Positions 21,040 to 29,738 are shown, numbered from the stretch's first letter. The stretch: 64,000 nucleotides of DNA from Granulosicoccaceae bacterium (GCA_020629835.1 JAHDCO010000003.1:97852-161851); one strand, 5' to 3'. Notes: a model not told the origin generated them from the letters alone. A program made the numbers and translations.

Positions 21040-21852
21040 TTGGGACGTTTTGCAAGAATTCGGGTAACAGTTCTGCTGATCGCCCTGCTTGGGTTTGGCT
21101 TCGTAGCCGCTCATCAGTTGGTATACACGCGCAACTGGAACCAAACGTTGGAAGTGACGGTATTCCCCATCAATGCCGACGGCCATCTTGCGACTGCAAA
21201 ATACATTGATGCTCTGAGCGATAATTCGTTTCGGATCATTAACGAGTGGGGCGTTCGAGAAGCCACGCGGCACAATTTAACCTTGGCTCAGCCCTTCAAT
21301 GTTCGCTTGGGTGACACCATCACCCAACGACCACCGGCATTTCCACAAGACGGCACACCGGCTGATGTGTTGCTTTGGGGGCTGCGATTTCGCTGGTGGG
21401 CATTTCGTAATACACCCGATGATGGCGGCAGCCTAACGCGAGTGCGTTTGTTCGTGATGTATTACGAAGGTACGGCAGACCAAACCCTTGCTCATTCTCT
21501 GGGCATGCAAAAAGGACTTATGGGGTTGGTCCATGCGTTTGCCGATCGGCGCCAAACCCAACAGAACAACGTCATTATTGCTCACGAAATACTCCACACC
21601 GTAGGCGCCCGCGATAAATACGATGCCAGTGGCAACCCGCAGTTCCCCATCGGCTACGCAAGGCCTCACCGAGAACCGTTGTTTCCTCAACGTAATGCTG
21701 AAATTATGAGTGGCCGTATACCCACCTCGTTTTGGAATTCGTACATGGCAGAGTCACTGCGCAGTGTCACGATTAACCCATTCACAGCACGAGAGATAAA
21801 CTGGGTAACCGACGATCCACCACCCAACCTGGCCGTTGTTGCCGAGCGTTAG
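21040..21852 (+). CDS. Membrane-anchored putative zinc metalloprotease (HEXXHXXGXXD)
   Basis: A 270-residue protein of no family I can name. An N-terminal hydrophobic segment (VTVLLIALLGFGFVAAH, residues 9-25) with Arg residues before it suggests a membrane anchor or uncleaved signal, with the rest outside the cytoplasm. Residues 182-195 read HEILHTVGARDKYD, matching the HEXXHXXGXXD zinc-site pattern with Asp192 as probable third ligand. The TTG at 21040 is the only plausible start, since a stop codon lies two codons upstream; GGGG precedes it. It is divergent from pepN and followed 41 bases later by the PGPGW gene. Protease activity is inferred from the motif only. Confidence 0.75.
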   Translation: MGRFARIRVTVLLIALLGFGFVAAHQLVYTRNWNQTLEVTVFPINADGHLATAKYIDALSDNSFRIINEWGVREATRHNLTLAQPFNVRLGDTITQRPPAFPQDGTPADVLLWGLRFRWWAFRNTPDDGGSLTRVRLFVMYYEGTADQTLAHSLGMQKGLMGLVHAFADRRQTQQNNVIIAHEILHTVGARDKYDASGNPQFPIGYARPHREPLFPQRNAEIMSGRIPTSFWNSYMAESLRSVTINPFTAREINWVTDDPPPNLAVVAER

Positions 21853-21893
21853 ACGCTACACTTAGGCGCATGCGGAAACAGCGCTCATAAGAC

Positions 21894-22298
21894 ATGTTGG
21901 AAGGGATACTCACCTTTGCAGAGCGTTACGCCGGACTGATCGCTATCGTTGGTGCGGCATCGGTTGGTATGTTGATGATTTCTGCACTTATCACACCCTG
22001 GTTTGTGGCCCAATTGCCAGCCGATTACTTCTCTCGTCCAACCCCCACCGTTCAACCCCGATCATTCCAACGCTTGTTGCTTCAGTTAGCTCGCAATGTT
22101 CTGGGCGCTATTTTACTGGCCGCTGGATTACTGATGATGATCATTCCTGGGCCTGGGCTGATCACGTTGGTGCTTGGGTTAACCGTTAGTGACTTTGCCG
22201 CCAAGCAAAGGGTCATTCGGCACTTCCTGAACAAACCGGGTGTTATGGATTCGTTAAATTGGATGCGGCGGAAATACCACAGGCCACCATTTAACTGA
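21894..22298 (+). CDS. PGPGW-type transmembrane protein
   Basis: A 134-residue inner-membrane protein with three hydrophobic segments (about 12-40, 67-86, 88-105). The conserved IIPGPGLITLVLGL (residues 83-96) is the core of the PGPGW family (putative transmembrane protein PF09656). The C-terminus is basic (RKYHRPP). The function is unknown. It shares orientation with the metalloprotease upstream and might be cotranscribed with it. Confidence 0.8.
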   Translation: MLEGILTFAERYAGLIAIVGAASVGMLMISALITPWFVAQLPADYFSRPTPTVQPRSFQRLLLQLARNVLGAILLAAGLLMMIIPGPGLITLVLGLTVSDFAAKQRVIRHFLNKPGVMDSLNWMRRKYHRPPFN

Positions 22299-22458
22299 CC
22301 CATGGCTTTGGGCCATCATCGCTTAAGTTTTACTGCAGGGTTGCTACCGACCATTTGCAGCCTATGCGGCAGTAAATAAGCACATCGCACTTGTACCTGA
22401 CGTCTTTACGCGCTCTGGTAATGCCCTTTTATAACCGCCCTGCACTAAACTAAAACGC

Positions 22459-23709
22459 ATGACGTTCACTAACCTCTCAGATGGCTCCACCAGCCGGTCT
22501 CTAGTTTATTGGCTAATGAACAACACCTGCGTAAAAGCCCTACCGCTCGTGGTGATCGCGGGTGTCTCCCTATTGATTGCGTTCAACGCATCCGCAGAAA
22601 CCTCCGACGCCCAAACGCCCCAGGATTTAATCAGCGTTGAACAACAAATTCTGGACACCGCCGAGAAGATAAAAGCACTGGACGAACAGCTGGCCAAAAA
22701 CCGCAACACGCGAACACGGCTGGAACAAACAGCCGCCGACGTGACCGGCAAAGTATCCGAGCGCGATGCGCGCGTAAAGCAGTTACGCAATGAAATAAAT
22801 CGGTTTAACGGAACGCTAAAAGAATTAGAAGCGCAGGTTGCAGCAGAACAACAGCAACTGGCCAAGCGTAAGTCTATTCTGGCCAATGCACTGCGCCAAC
22901 AACAGAACATCCAGAGCGGGACCGGACTGCGTTTAGTCTTGCAGCAGGATAATCCGGCCATTTCAAACCGGATCGGCGTGTACACAGACTTTTTCGTCCG
23001 TGCTCAAAATCGCCAAATCGAACAACAGATTGCGATGATTTCGAAAGTGGAGCAAGCCCACGCAACCGCCTTAAAGGACCGAAATTGGCTGAACCACATT
23101 CAACGCAAAGCTTCAGCTCAGCATCAGGCGTTAGTGAAAGAGCGCGAGAGTGTGAGCTCTGAAATTCAGCGCGTGGATGAAGACACTCAAACAAAAACCC
23201 GAACGGTAGCCGAACTGAAAGCAGACAGCAGCCGGCTGCAAACACTCATGGAAGAGCTGAAATCGCTGCAAGTGGCTCAATCGGGGTACTTCACATCCGG
23301 TCGTGGTACCTATGCAATGCCAACCAACGGGAAAATCTACGCCCGATACGATGACGTAAAGTCAGTGGGCAAGGTGCGCTGGAAAGGTTTATTCATTACC
23401 GCTACCCAAGGTGCGCCGGTTCGCGCGATTGCCGATGGCGAAGTGGTCTACAGTGATTGGCTGCAGGGTTTTGGCGAATTGGTCATTTTGGACCACGGCG
23501 ACAGTTTCATGACGCTTTACGGTGGCAACAAGGAAACGCTCGTGTCGGTTGGCGATTGGGTGGATTCAGGTCGGCCCGTTGCAACTGTTGGCGCCACCAG
23601 TGGTCATAGACTACCAGGGCTGTATTTCGAGATCCGTCAGGACGCCAGCCCCATTGATCCTGAGCCTTGGCTGGCTTCACCGGTGAATACAGCCAGCGCC
23701 AGCCAGTAG
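22459..23709 (+). CDS. envC: Murein hydrolase activator EnvC (degenerate LytM domain)
   Basis: EnvC recruits and activates amidases at the division site in the periplasm. The 416-residue product has an N-terminal signal segment ending FNASA (cleavage near residue 46), a long coiled coil (about 60-270, e.g. QQILDTAEKIKALDEQLAK), and a C-terminal LytM/M23 domain (about 295-405). Zinc ligands are lost: the usual HLHFEIR-like end reads GLYFEIR. This marks an activator, not an enzyme. An ATG at 22516 would give a cleaner 27-residue signal peptide and may be the real start; neither has a good ribosome site. ctpA follows, a common gammaproteobacterial pairing. Confidence 0.93.
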   Translation: MTFTNLSDGSTSRSLVYWLMNNTCVKALPLVVIAGVSLLIAFNASAETSDAQTPQDLISVEQQILDTAEKIKALDEQLAKNRNTRTRLEQTAADVTGKVSERDARVKQLRNEINRFNGTLKELEAQVAAEQQQLAKRKSILANALRQQQNIQSGTGLRLVLQQDNPAISNRIGVYTDFFVRAQNRQIEQQIAMISKVEQAHATALKDRNWLNHIQRKASAQHQALVKERESVSSEIQRVDEDTQTKTRTVAELKADSSRLQTLMEELKSLQVAQSGYFTSGRGTYAMPTNGKIYARYDDVKSVGKVRWKGLFITATQGAPVRAIADGEVVYSDWLQGFGELVILDHGDSFMTLYGGNKETLVSVGDWVDSGRPVATVGATSGHRLPGLYFEIRQDASPIDPEPWLASPVNTASASQ

Positions 23710-23820
23710 GCGTTGAACGAATAAAAAACGGTAGACTGGAACCAATGTGTGCAGCGTGTCCGATTCTTGCGTGACCGATGCTGGACTGAACACCCATAAC
23801 AGGCCATCCGGCAGGGCCTG

Positions 23821-23836
23821 ACGGCGAATTCGCCGT
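23821..23836. promoter_or_regulatory. 16-bp perfect palindrome upstream of ctpA
   Basis: ACGGCGAATTCGCCGT is a perfect dyad without spacer, centred about 47 bases before the ctpA start in the envC-ctpA gap. Its shape fits a dimeric regulator site near a promoter, but no known operator is recognised. It could also form a short RNA stem. Confidence 0.4.
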
Positions 23837-23875
23837 TATTCTGTCAAACGAACTCGCATTCGGAGCTGTGTAACT

Positions 23876-25186
23876 ATGACAAGAATTCGTACCGCATCCA
23901 TGGTGCTGGCTGGGGCCGTACTGGGCGCCACGCTGACCGTTGGGCAAAATGTACTTGCAACTAAGAATGCCAGTTCCAATGCCTTACCACTGGAGCAGAT
24001 GCGTACCTTTACGGACGTCATCACACGTATCAAGAACAATTACGTCGAGGAAGTGTCCGACGACGAGCTATTTGAAAACGCCATCCGCGGCATGCTCAGT
24101 GGCCTCGACCCGCACTCGGCTTATCTCAACGCTGAAGAATTCAGCGAGCTGCGTATCGGCACCACCGGCGAATTTGGCGGACTGGGCATTGAAGTGGGCA
24201 TGGAAGACGGTTTTGTTCGCGTGGTCTCCCCCATTGACGATACTCCGGCTCAACGTGCCGGTATGCAAGCCGGTGATTTAATCATTCGGTTGGACGACAC
24301 TCCAGTTAAGGGCCTGACGTTAAATGATGCTGTGAAGCTGATGCGCGGACGACCAGGCAGCATCATCAGCCTCACCGTCATTCGTGAAGGCGAAGATCAA
24401 CCACTGAACATTGATATCGAACGCGCAGTTATCAAAGTTACGAGCGTACGAAGCCGAATGCTGGATGATGAATTTGGTTATGTGCGAATTTCAAATTTCC
24501 AAACCAAAACAACCGCAGACATGCTGAAATCCATCAAGAAGCTGAAGCAGGAAAATGATGGCTTAAGCGGCTTGGTACTCGACCTGCGCAATAACCCGGG
24601 TGGCGTTTTATCCGGCGCGGTCGGTGTATCTGATGCATTCTTAAACGATGGCATGATTGTCTACACCGATGGTCGTGAAAGCGATTCGCAGCTTCGCTAC
24701 GACGCCACCTCCGGTGACATTCTTGACGGTGCACCATTGGTGGTTCTGGTGAACGGCGGTTCGGCGTCAGCCTCTGAGATCGTGGCTGGTGCAATGCAGG
24801 ATCACGAACGCGCCATCATCATGGGCACAAAGACGTTTGGTAAAGGCTCAGTACAAACCATCCAGGACTTACCTGGCGGAGGCGCGGTAAAACTCACCAC
24901 CAGCCGCTACTACACACCGCAGGGACGTTCAATTCAAGCACTGGGCATCGAGCCTGATATTGATACACAACCAGGCACCTGGACGCGCGCTGAAGGCAAT
25001 GGGTTTACGCCATTAAGCGAAAGCAACTTGAGCGGCCATTTATCCGGCGGTGATGAAGAAACAGCCGAAGGCGCTGAAGGTGAAGCGGGTGAACGCAAAG
25101 CCGACTTAGCGACTGATGACTATCAATTGTTTGAAGCGCTGAACCTATTGAAAGGCCTGGCCATTCTGAATAAGCGCAGCGGCTAA
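23876..25186 (+). CDS. ctpA: C-terminal processing peptidase, S41 family
   Basis: A periplasmic serine protease of the CtpA/Tsp type that trims or degrades proteins from their C-termini. The 436 residues hold an N-terminal signal or anchor (about 7-28), a PDZ domain (about 95-185; GGLGIEVG) and the S41 catalytic core with Ser298 in NGGSASASEI and Lys323 in TFGKGSVQ, 25 residues apart as in Tsp. The C-terminal tail is acidic and low in complexity. In Pseudomonas, CtpA works with a lipoprotein adaptor to control murein endopeptidases, which fits the envC neighbour. Confidence 0.95.
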   Translation: MTRIRTASMVLAGAVLGATLTVGQNVLATKNASSNALPLEQMRTFTDVITRIKNNYVEEVSDDELFENAIRGMLSGLDPHSAYLNAEEFSELRIGTTGEFGGLGIEVGMEDGFVRVVSPIDDTPAQRAGMQAGDLIIRLDDTPVKGLTLNDAVKLMRGRPGSIISLTVIREGEDQPLNIDIERAVIKVTSVRSRMLDDEFGYVRISNFQTKTTADMLKSIKKLKQENDGLSGLVLDLRNNPGGVLSGAVGVSDAFLNDGMIVYTDGRESDSQLRYDATSGDILDGAPLVVLVNGGSASASEIVAGAMQDHERAIIMGTKTFGKGSVQTIQDLPGGGAVKLTTSRYYTPQGRSIQALGIEPDIDTQPGTWTRAEGNGFTPLSESNLSGHLSGGDEETAEGAEGEAGERKADLATDDYQLFEALNLLKGLAILNKRSG

Positions 25187-25204
25187 TTCGAAAGCAACAC
25201 GGTG

Positions 25205-25226
25205 AGCCCAACTTCACGGTTGGGCT
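25205..25226 (+). terminator. Hairpin after ctpA
   Basis: A perfect 7-bp stem (AGCCCAA / TTGGGCT) with an 8-base loop lies 19 bases after the ctpA stop. It is followed by TCC rather than a T-run, so termination here is likely helped by the stronger terminator about 80 bases further on. Confidence 0.4.
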
Positions 25227-25287
25227 TCCACCAAAAGACTGATGCGGTAGTACGCAATAACATTACCCGCATTGCACGACCCAAATC

Positions 25288-25312
25288 AGCGCCCGTCCAG
25301 GGCGCTTTTTTG
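25288..25312 (+). terminator. Rho-independent terminator after ctpA
   Basis: AGCGCCC and GGGCGCT form a 7-bp GC-rich stem with a 5-base loop directly followed by TTTTTTG. It lies about 100 bases after ctpA and well before the alcohol dehydrogenase gene, so it separates the two transcription units. The remaining 150 bases to the next gene hold no clear feature. Confidence 0.8.
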
Positions 25313-25464
25313 TGGGCGGCTTAAAGCAAGGATAGACATTAAAAAACCCAAATCCACAGAGCGAAACATCAGCGCTTCAGTAAACCCCAATTACGTGATT
25401 TTGTATCGCGACTACGTTCTTTGATACAGTCAGAACTTAGCGAAACCACACAAGTGTTGATCTA

Positions 25465-26769
25465 ATGGGTTGTCAGTACTACGCACCTTGCCAAAACGGC
25501 GCTACCAGTTTTACGGTTGCGATGCCAAAACTCACCTTTGGCCGCGGATGCCTGTCTGAGTTGGGTCAACGCCTTACTCAGCAGCAACTCAAACGCGTCG
25601 CTGTGTTTACCGATCCCAACCTGTTGAACAGTTCGATTATGGACACGGTTAAAACGTCCTTAACGCAACAAAACATCGAGTATGAAATCTTTCATGAAGT
25701 TCGTGTTGAGCCCTGCGACGACACCGTGACCAATGCGGCGGCCTTTTATGCAGCCGGTCAATTTGAAGGTGCAGTTTCAGTCGGTGGCGGCTCGGTGATC
25801 GACACGACAAAGGCGGCCTTGGCAGTGGCAACTTACGACACACCCGTGATGGAGTTCTTCGCACAACCCATTGGTGCGGGCAAAGCCATACCAGGGCCTG
25901 TGCCATACCACATCGCCTGCCCGACAACGTCTGGCACAGGCAGTGAAAGTACCTCGCTCTCCGTACTGCGCGTTAACGCGCTGGATACAAAATTTGTCAT
26001 TGCGCACCCGTGGTTATTACCCGATGCTGCCTTGGTAGACCCCGCCACGTGCGATAGCTTACCGTCAAATGTTGTGGCTTCTTGCGGTTTTGATTTGTTG
26101 TGCCACGCCTTGGAGTGCTACACGTCAAAAGCACACACACAATGGACACAGGTAGAAGACCCCAACGCAAGGCAGCTCATACAAGGTGCCAATCCGTTCA
26201 GTGATTTGTTCGCACCTGAAGCTCTGCGCATTGCTGATCAATATCTCGCTCGCGGCGTAGCTGATGCAACGGATTCTGAAGCACGGGACAAACTTATGTG
26301 GGGTGCAACCTTAGCTGGCATTGCATTCGGCAACACAGGCACACACCTGCCTCATGCTATGTCTTACGGTATTACCCACTTAATGAAGAACATCACAACC
26401 AGGGATTACCCGAATCCCGACCCGTTTGTGCCTCATGGCATCAGCGTGATCGTAAACGCACCCACAATTTTTGAATATACAGCCAGCGCTACGCCCAACC
26501 GGCACATGGAAGGTGCGACGTACCTGGGCGCGGATGTCAAAGGCGCCACACCCGACGATGCGGGTGAAGTGCTGAGTAAGCGACTGATTGAGTTGATGCA
26601 GGCTACCCATATGCCAAATGGGTTACTCGACTTAGGTTTTACCGAAGCCGATGTCAAACCCATGGCCGAATCTTCGTTTCGGCAAAAACGTGCCATTGCC
26701 AATGCGCCACGTGATTCGAATCTGGTTGATCTGGAAATTATCTATCAAGGCTCACTCAGTTATTGGTAA
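25465..26769 (+). CDS. Iron-containing alcohol dehydrogenase, hydroxyacid-oxoacid transhydrogenase-like
   Basis: A group III metal-dependent alcohol dehydrogenase. The 434-residue product begins GCQYYAPCQNGATSFTVAMP, which is the characteristic start of the ADHFE1/HOT subgroup; that enzyme couples 4-hydroxybutyrate oxidation to 2-oxoglutarate reduction. SVGGGSVIDTTKAA (residues 109-122) binds the nucleotide, and the metal-ligand histidines lie in CHALECYTSK and THLPHAMSYGITH. The subgroup call rests on the N-terminus and overall likeness; a simpler alcohol dehydrogenase role is possible. A HAD phosphatase gene follows 42 bases later. Confidence 0.85.
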   Translation: MGCQYYAPCQNGATSFTVAMPKLTFGRGCLSELGQRLTQQQLKRVAVFTDPNLLNSSIMDTVKTSLTQQNIEYEIFHEVRVEPCDDTVTNAAAFYAAGQFEGAVSVGGGSVIDTTKAALAVATYDTPVMEFFAQPIGAGKAIPGPVPYHIACPTTSGTGSESTSLSVLRVNALDTKFVIAHPWLLPDAALVDPATCDSLPSNVVASCGFDLLCHALECYTSKAHTQWTQVEDPNARQLIQGANPFSDLFAPEALRIADQYLARGVADATDSEARDKLMWGATLAGIAFGNTGTHLPHAMSYGITHLMKNITTRDYPNPDPFVPHGISVIVNAPTIFEYTASATPNRHMEGATYLGADVKGATPDDAGEVLSKRLIELMQATHMPNGLLDLGFTEADVKPMAESSFRQKRAIANAPRDSNLVDLEIIYQGSLSYW

Positions 26770-26811
26770 CAACAGAGTTAAGCGAATCACTAACCTTAAG
26801 CGCGCCATAAG

Positions 26812-27483
26812 ATGAAACTGATTCTGTGGGATATGGATGGAACACTTATCCAGTCCGCTCATGTTGTGCCTGATGCATTCAGGCATACCGCCGAACAGTT
26901 TGGTCATCCAGGCTACAGTCGACAAGACATTATTGATCTGTATCCGCTGGGCGTACCGGAGAACGTGTTTGCTCACATCTTCGGCGTTGACCGGCCTGCA
27001 GGCCAGGTCAATGCTCAAGTCAATACTCAAGTCAATGCCGAGGGGCGTACGGATGTAATGACGTACTTCTACAATCAGTTGGCAGAGAATAGTCACCGTA
27101 TCAAGGTGTACGAAGGCATTGTCAATTGCCTTACCGCTTTGCGCAATCACGTTAAGTTAGCTGTCTTCACCGGTGCCAGCCAACGCTCTGCAGATGTTTT
27201 GCTCAGTGCACTTAAACTCGACGACTACTTTGATTTAATTTTAGGTGGCGATGACTACCCTGCTAAGCCTGACCCTGCCGGATTAGTCGCCGTGGCAAAT
27301 CGGCTGAATGTGCCACCAGAGCAAACCGTGTACGTAGGGGATGCACACACGGATATAGAAGCTGCGAGAGCTGCGGGCATGTTACCGGTAGCCGCAGGCT
27401 GGGGCCATTTATACCAAGCCGATAACGGCTACGAACATATTGCACTCACACCATTGGATGTTTTACCGCTAGCATCACAGTGA
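26812..27483 (+). CDS. HAD-superfamily hydrolase (phosphoglycolate-phosphatase-like)
   Basis: A 223-residue HAD phosphatase. DMDGTL (residues 7-12) holds the nucleophile Asp7 and general acid Asp9; TGASQ is motif II; Lys in DDYPAKPDP is motif III; GDAHTDIEAARAAG is motif IV. The helical cap lies at about 17-85. Residues 66-77 are QVNAQVNTQVNA, encoded by three 12-base repeats (27006-27041), an insertion not expected in the family. The substrate is unknown; phosphoglycolate or a nucleotide monophosphate are candidates. Confidence 0.88.
   Translation: MKLILWDMDGTLIQSAHVVPDAFRHTAEQFGHPGYSRQDIIDLYPLGVPENVFAHIFGVDRPAGQVNAQVNTQVNAEGRTDVMTYFYNQLAENSHRIKVYEGIVNCLTALRNHVKLAVFTGASQRSADVLLSALKLDDYFDLILGGDDYPAKPDPAGLVAVANRLNVPPEQTVYVGDAHTDIEAARAAGMLPVAAGWGHLYQADNGYEHIALTPLDVLPLASQ
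27006..27041 (+). repeat. Three in-frame 12-base repeats inside the HAD gene
   Basis: The units ggtcaatgctca, agtcaatactca and agtcaatgccga follow each other without gap and encode the repeating pattern Q-V-N-A/T. They lie in the cap region of the HAD phosphatase. The length keeps the reading frame, as expected of a slippage-derived insertion tolerated by the protein. Confidence 0.7.
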
Positions 27484-27509
27484 GACCCATGCTGCGTGCG
27501 CACCCGAAA

Positions 27510-27572
27510 GTGTAAATCGCCAAGGTACGAAGGTACGCAACCGCGTTCGTACCTTGGCGGTATGATTTACAC
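27510..27572. terminator. Large imperfect hairpin between convergent genes
   Basis: The left arm (27510-27531, GTGTAAATC then GCCAAGGTACGAA) pairs with the right arm (27546-27572, TTCGTACCTTGGC, a 5-base bulge, then GATTTACAC), giving 22 paired bases around a 14-base loop. It fills most of the 95-base gap between the HAD gene and the convergent GMC gene. There is no T-run directly after either arm. It may terminate both genes or be a remnant or copy of a small palindromic repeat. Confidence 0.75.
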
Positions 27573-27578
27573 AGTTGC

Positions 27579-29150
27579 CTATAAATTCTTCTGATTCATT
27601 TCGCTTGCAATGTGTTCCGCTTGACGCATAGCTAAGGCGACGATTGTCAACGTCGGATTTTCTGCCGCCCCCGTTGTGAACTGCGAACCATCCGATACGA
27701 ACAGATTCGACACATCATGTGCCTGACCCCATCGGTTCACGACACCGTCCGCCGGCTTATCAGACATGCGATTGGTTCCTAAGTTATGCGTCGATGGATA
27801 CGGGGGCGTTGGCATGGTACGGGTAGCACCTGCTGCCTCATACACGGCCATACCTTGTTTATAAGCATGGTTTCTCATGGCAACATCATTGGGATGATCA
27901 TCGAAGTGAACATTAGCAACGGGTAAACCATATTGGTCAGTTACGTCAGTGTTCAGCGTGATGCCATTACTCTCTTGCGGCATATCCTCACCCACAAGCC
28001 ACATCCCTGCCATATTCTCATAGCCATCAAGTGCCGTCGTAAATTCACGTCCCCAGGCGCCAGGATTCAGAAACGCCGCCATAAACGGAATACCCAAGGC
28101 CAGGGTTTCCATTTCATAGCCGCCCACAAAGCCCCGTGATGGGTCATGAATGGATTCATCCTGAATGATGCCTGCCATGGTCGTACCGCGCCACATCTTT
28201 ACTGGCTTATCGAACAACGCGTAAACAGAACCTGTCATGTGACGCATGTAGTTTCGACCCACTTGCCCAGACGAATTAGCAAGACCATCCGGAAACAGGG
28301 TTGACGCCGAATTCAGCAATAAACGCGGGCTTTCAATCGAGTTACCCGCCACACAAACTACCCGCGCTTTTTGCAATTGCAGATTGCCGTCTTTGTCGAA
28401 GTATTCAACTCCGTTGGCTTTACCCTGATCATCGTGAAGAATACGTGCTACGTGAGCGTTTTCACGAACTTCCAGATTACCGGTGGCTTCTCCGCGAGGC
28501 ACATCGGTATAAGCCGATGACCATTTTGCGCCCCACTTACAACCTTGAAAACAAAAGCCAGTTTGTCGACAAGCGGCGCGTTCATCGTTGGTTGCAGAAT
28601 TAATCGCCATGTTGCCAGTATGCACTTGGGTGTAGCCCAAGGCTTTAGCACCCTTTTCAAACACCAGGTAATTGTTATTCCCCGGCAATGGTTCTCTGCC
28701 ACCCGTATTCGTTACGCCCAGTTTTTCTTCCGCTTTGTCATACCATGGCGCCATTTCAGCAGCGTCTATCGGCCAATCTAATAAGCTTGCGCCTTCAACG
28801 TCACCATAAACGCTAGCGGTTTTCCATTCGTGTTCTTGAAAGCGTAGTGACGCACCAGCCCAGTGAGTGGTGGACCCACCAATCGCTTTTACAATCCACG
28901 CGGGCAACCCTGAAAAATCCTTAGCAACACGCCAATCGCCGCTGGTGGTTCTGGGATCTGTCCAGGCCAGTTGACCAAAGCTCTCCCATTCATCGTTAAC
29001 GTAATCTTGAGGTAAGTAACGTCCGCCCGCTTCGAGTGCGACGACACTAACCCCTTTCTGTGCAAGTTCATTCGCTAATACGCCACCACCGGCACCAGTG
29101 CCGATAATAACCACTACATCGTTATCCGTTAAATCAAAAGGTGCAGCCAT
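27579..29150 (-). CDS. GMC-family FAD-dependent oxidoreductase (gluconate-dehydrogenase-like large subunit)
   Basis: A 523-residue FAD enzyme of the glucose-methanol-choline class. The FAD motif VVIIGTGAGGGVLANELAQK lies at residues 13-32 and the C-terminal GMC region has FVSDGSQFTTGAAENPTLTI. CRQTGFCFQGCKWGAKW is a Cys-rich segment seen in the gluconate/sorbose dehydrogenase-like subgroup. It has no signal peptide. The gene directly upstream encodes a Tat-signal protein of the gluconate 2-dehydrogenase subunit-3 type, so the folded complex is probably exported together. A GGAGAAG ribosome site precedes the ATG. The sugar or alcohol substrate is unknown. Confidence 0.9.
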   Translation of the reverse strand: MAAPFDLTDNDVVVIIGTGAGGGVLANELAQKGVSVVALEAGGRYLPQDYVNDEWESFGQLAWTDPRTTSGDWRVAKDFSGLPAWIVKAIGGSTTHWAGASLRFQEHEWKTASVYGDVEGASLLDWPIDAAEMAPWYDKAEEKLGVTNTGGREPLPGNNNYLVFEKGAKALGYTQVHTGNMAINSATNDERAACRQTGFCFQGCKWGAKWSSAYTDVPRGEATGNLEVRENAHVARILHDDQGKANGVEYFDKDGNLQLQKARVVCVAGNSIESPRLLLNSASTLFPDGLANSSGQVGRNYMRHMTGSVYALFDKPVKMWRGTTMAGIIQDESIHDPSRGFVGGYEMETLALGIPFMAAFLNPGAWGREFTTALDGYENMAGMWLVGEDMPQESNGITLNTDVTDQYGLPVANVHFDDHPNDVAMRNHAYKQGMAVYEAAGATRTMPTPPYPSTHNLGTNRMSDKPADGVVNRWGQAHDVSNLFVSDGSQFTTGAAENPTLTIVALAMRQAEHIASEMNQKNL

Positions 29151-29171
29151 AAGTCTTCTCCTCGTCTTGGC

Positions 29172-29720
29172 TTACAGCCAGTTGATGTCGTTGAACCCAC
29201 GATCCAGATAGCCACCCTGGGTGAAGCTTTCCCCCTCATAACCGAACAGTGGCCACACCGCCTTCTGGTTATACAGCCCCGTCACCAATCCGCCACGGAC
29301 CTGTTGAAAAAACGGAAGGTTCTGCATGATCTCCAGTACCTCGACACGTTCAGCCTCCCAACCAGCACCTAGATAACTGGTGTGGCCTTTAATTCTTGCT
29401 GCCGCGTTTAAGGTTGCAATTCCTGCCTCGGTGGCCTTTGCGTGCTGTTCGGAGTCATAACCTTTAACCGCAATGACATAGTATTCATCAGCAATATGAT
29501 CATGCGGGTATATGTCGCGAGCCATTTGCACAAGCGTTGCAAATGTTTCGGGCTTCAACGCATTGAGTTCAGTCGCCCAGGCGGCATCAGACGCAGCCAA
29601 GAATCCGGTACCAGTCACAAAGGTCGTACCTAACGCGGTAGCGCCTTTCAACAACTCTCTTCGGGTCATGCCTGACTTGGGCACCTGCCTGTCGACCCTT
29701 GTAATCGTTTTAACAGTCAT
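29172..29720 (-). CDS. Tat-exported small subunit, gluconate 2-dehydrogenase subunit 3-like
   Basis: A 182-residue protein with a twin-arginine signal (MTRRELLKGATALGTTF, residues 18-34) and a likely cleavage after SDAAWA. The mature part contains FATLVQMARDIYPHD, typical of the subunit-3 family that partners GMC dehydrogenases. It ends 21 bases before the GMC gene. The partner lacks its own signal, so this protein probably carries it through the Tat pathway. A GAGGAGA ribosome site precedes the ATG. Confidence 0.87.
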   Translation of the reverse strand: MTVKTITRVDRQVPKSGMTRRELLKGATALGTTFVTGTGFLAASDAAWATELNALKPETFATLVQMARDIYPHDHIADEYYVIAVKGYDSEQHAKATEAGIATLNAAARIKGHTSYLGAGWEAERVEVLEIMQNLPFFQQVRGGLVTGLYNQKAVWPLFGYEGESFTQGGYLDRGFNDINWL

Positions 29721-29738
29721 ACGTATTCTCCTCTTTAC

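Noticed and set aside
22506-22985. Minus-strand Cys/Ser-rich frame opposite envC
   Set aside because: It is the antisense of the envC coiled-coil region; the low-complexity look comes from that.
23459-23709. Active M23 endopeptidase at the EnvC C-terminus
   Set aside because: The zinc-ligand histidines are replaced (GLYFEIR at the usual HxH site), as in EnvC activators.
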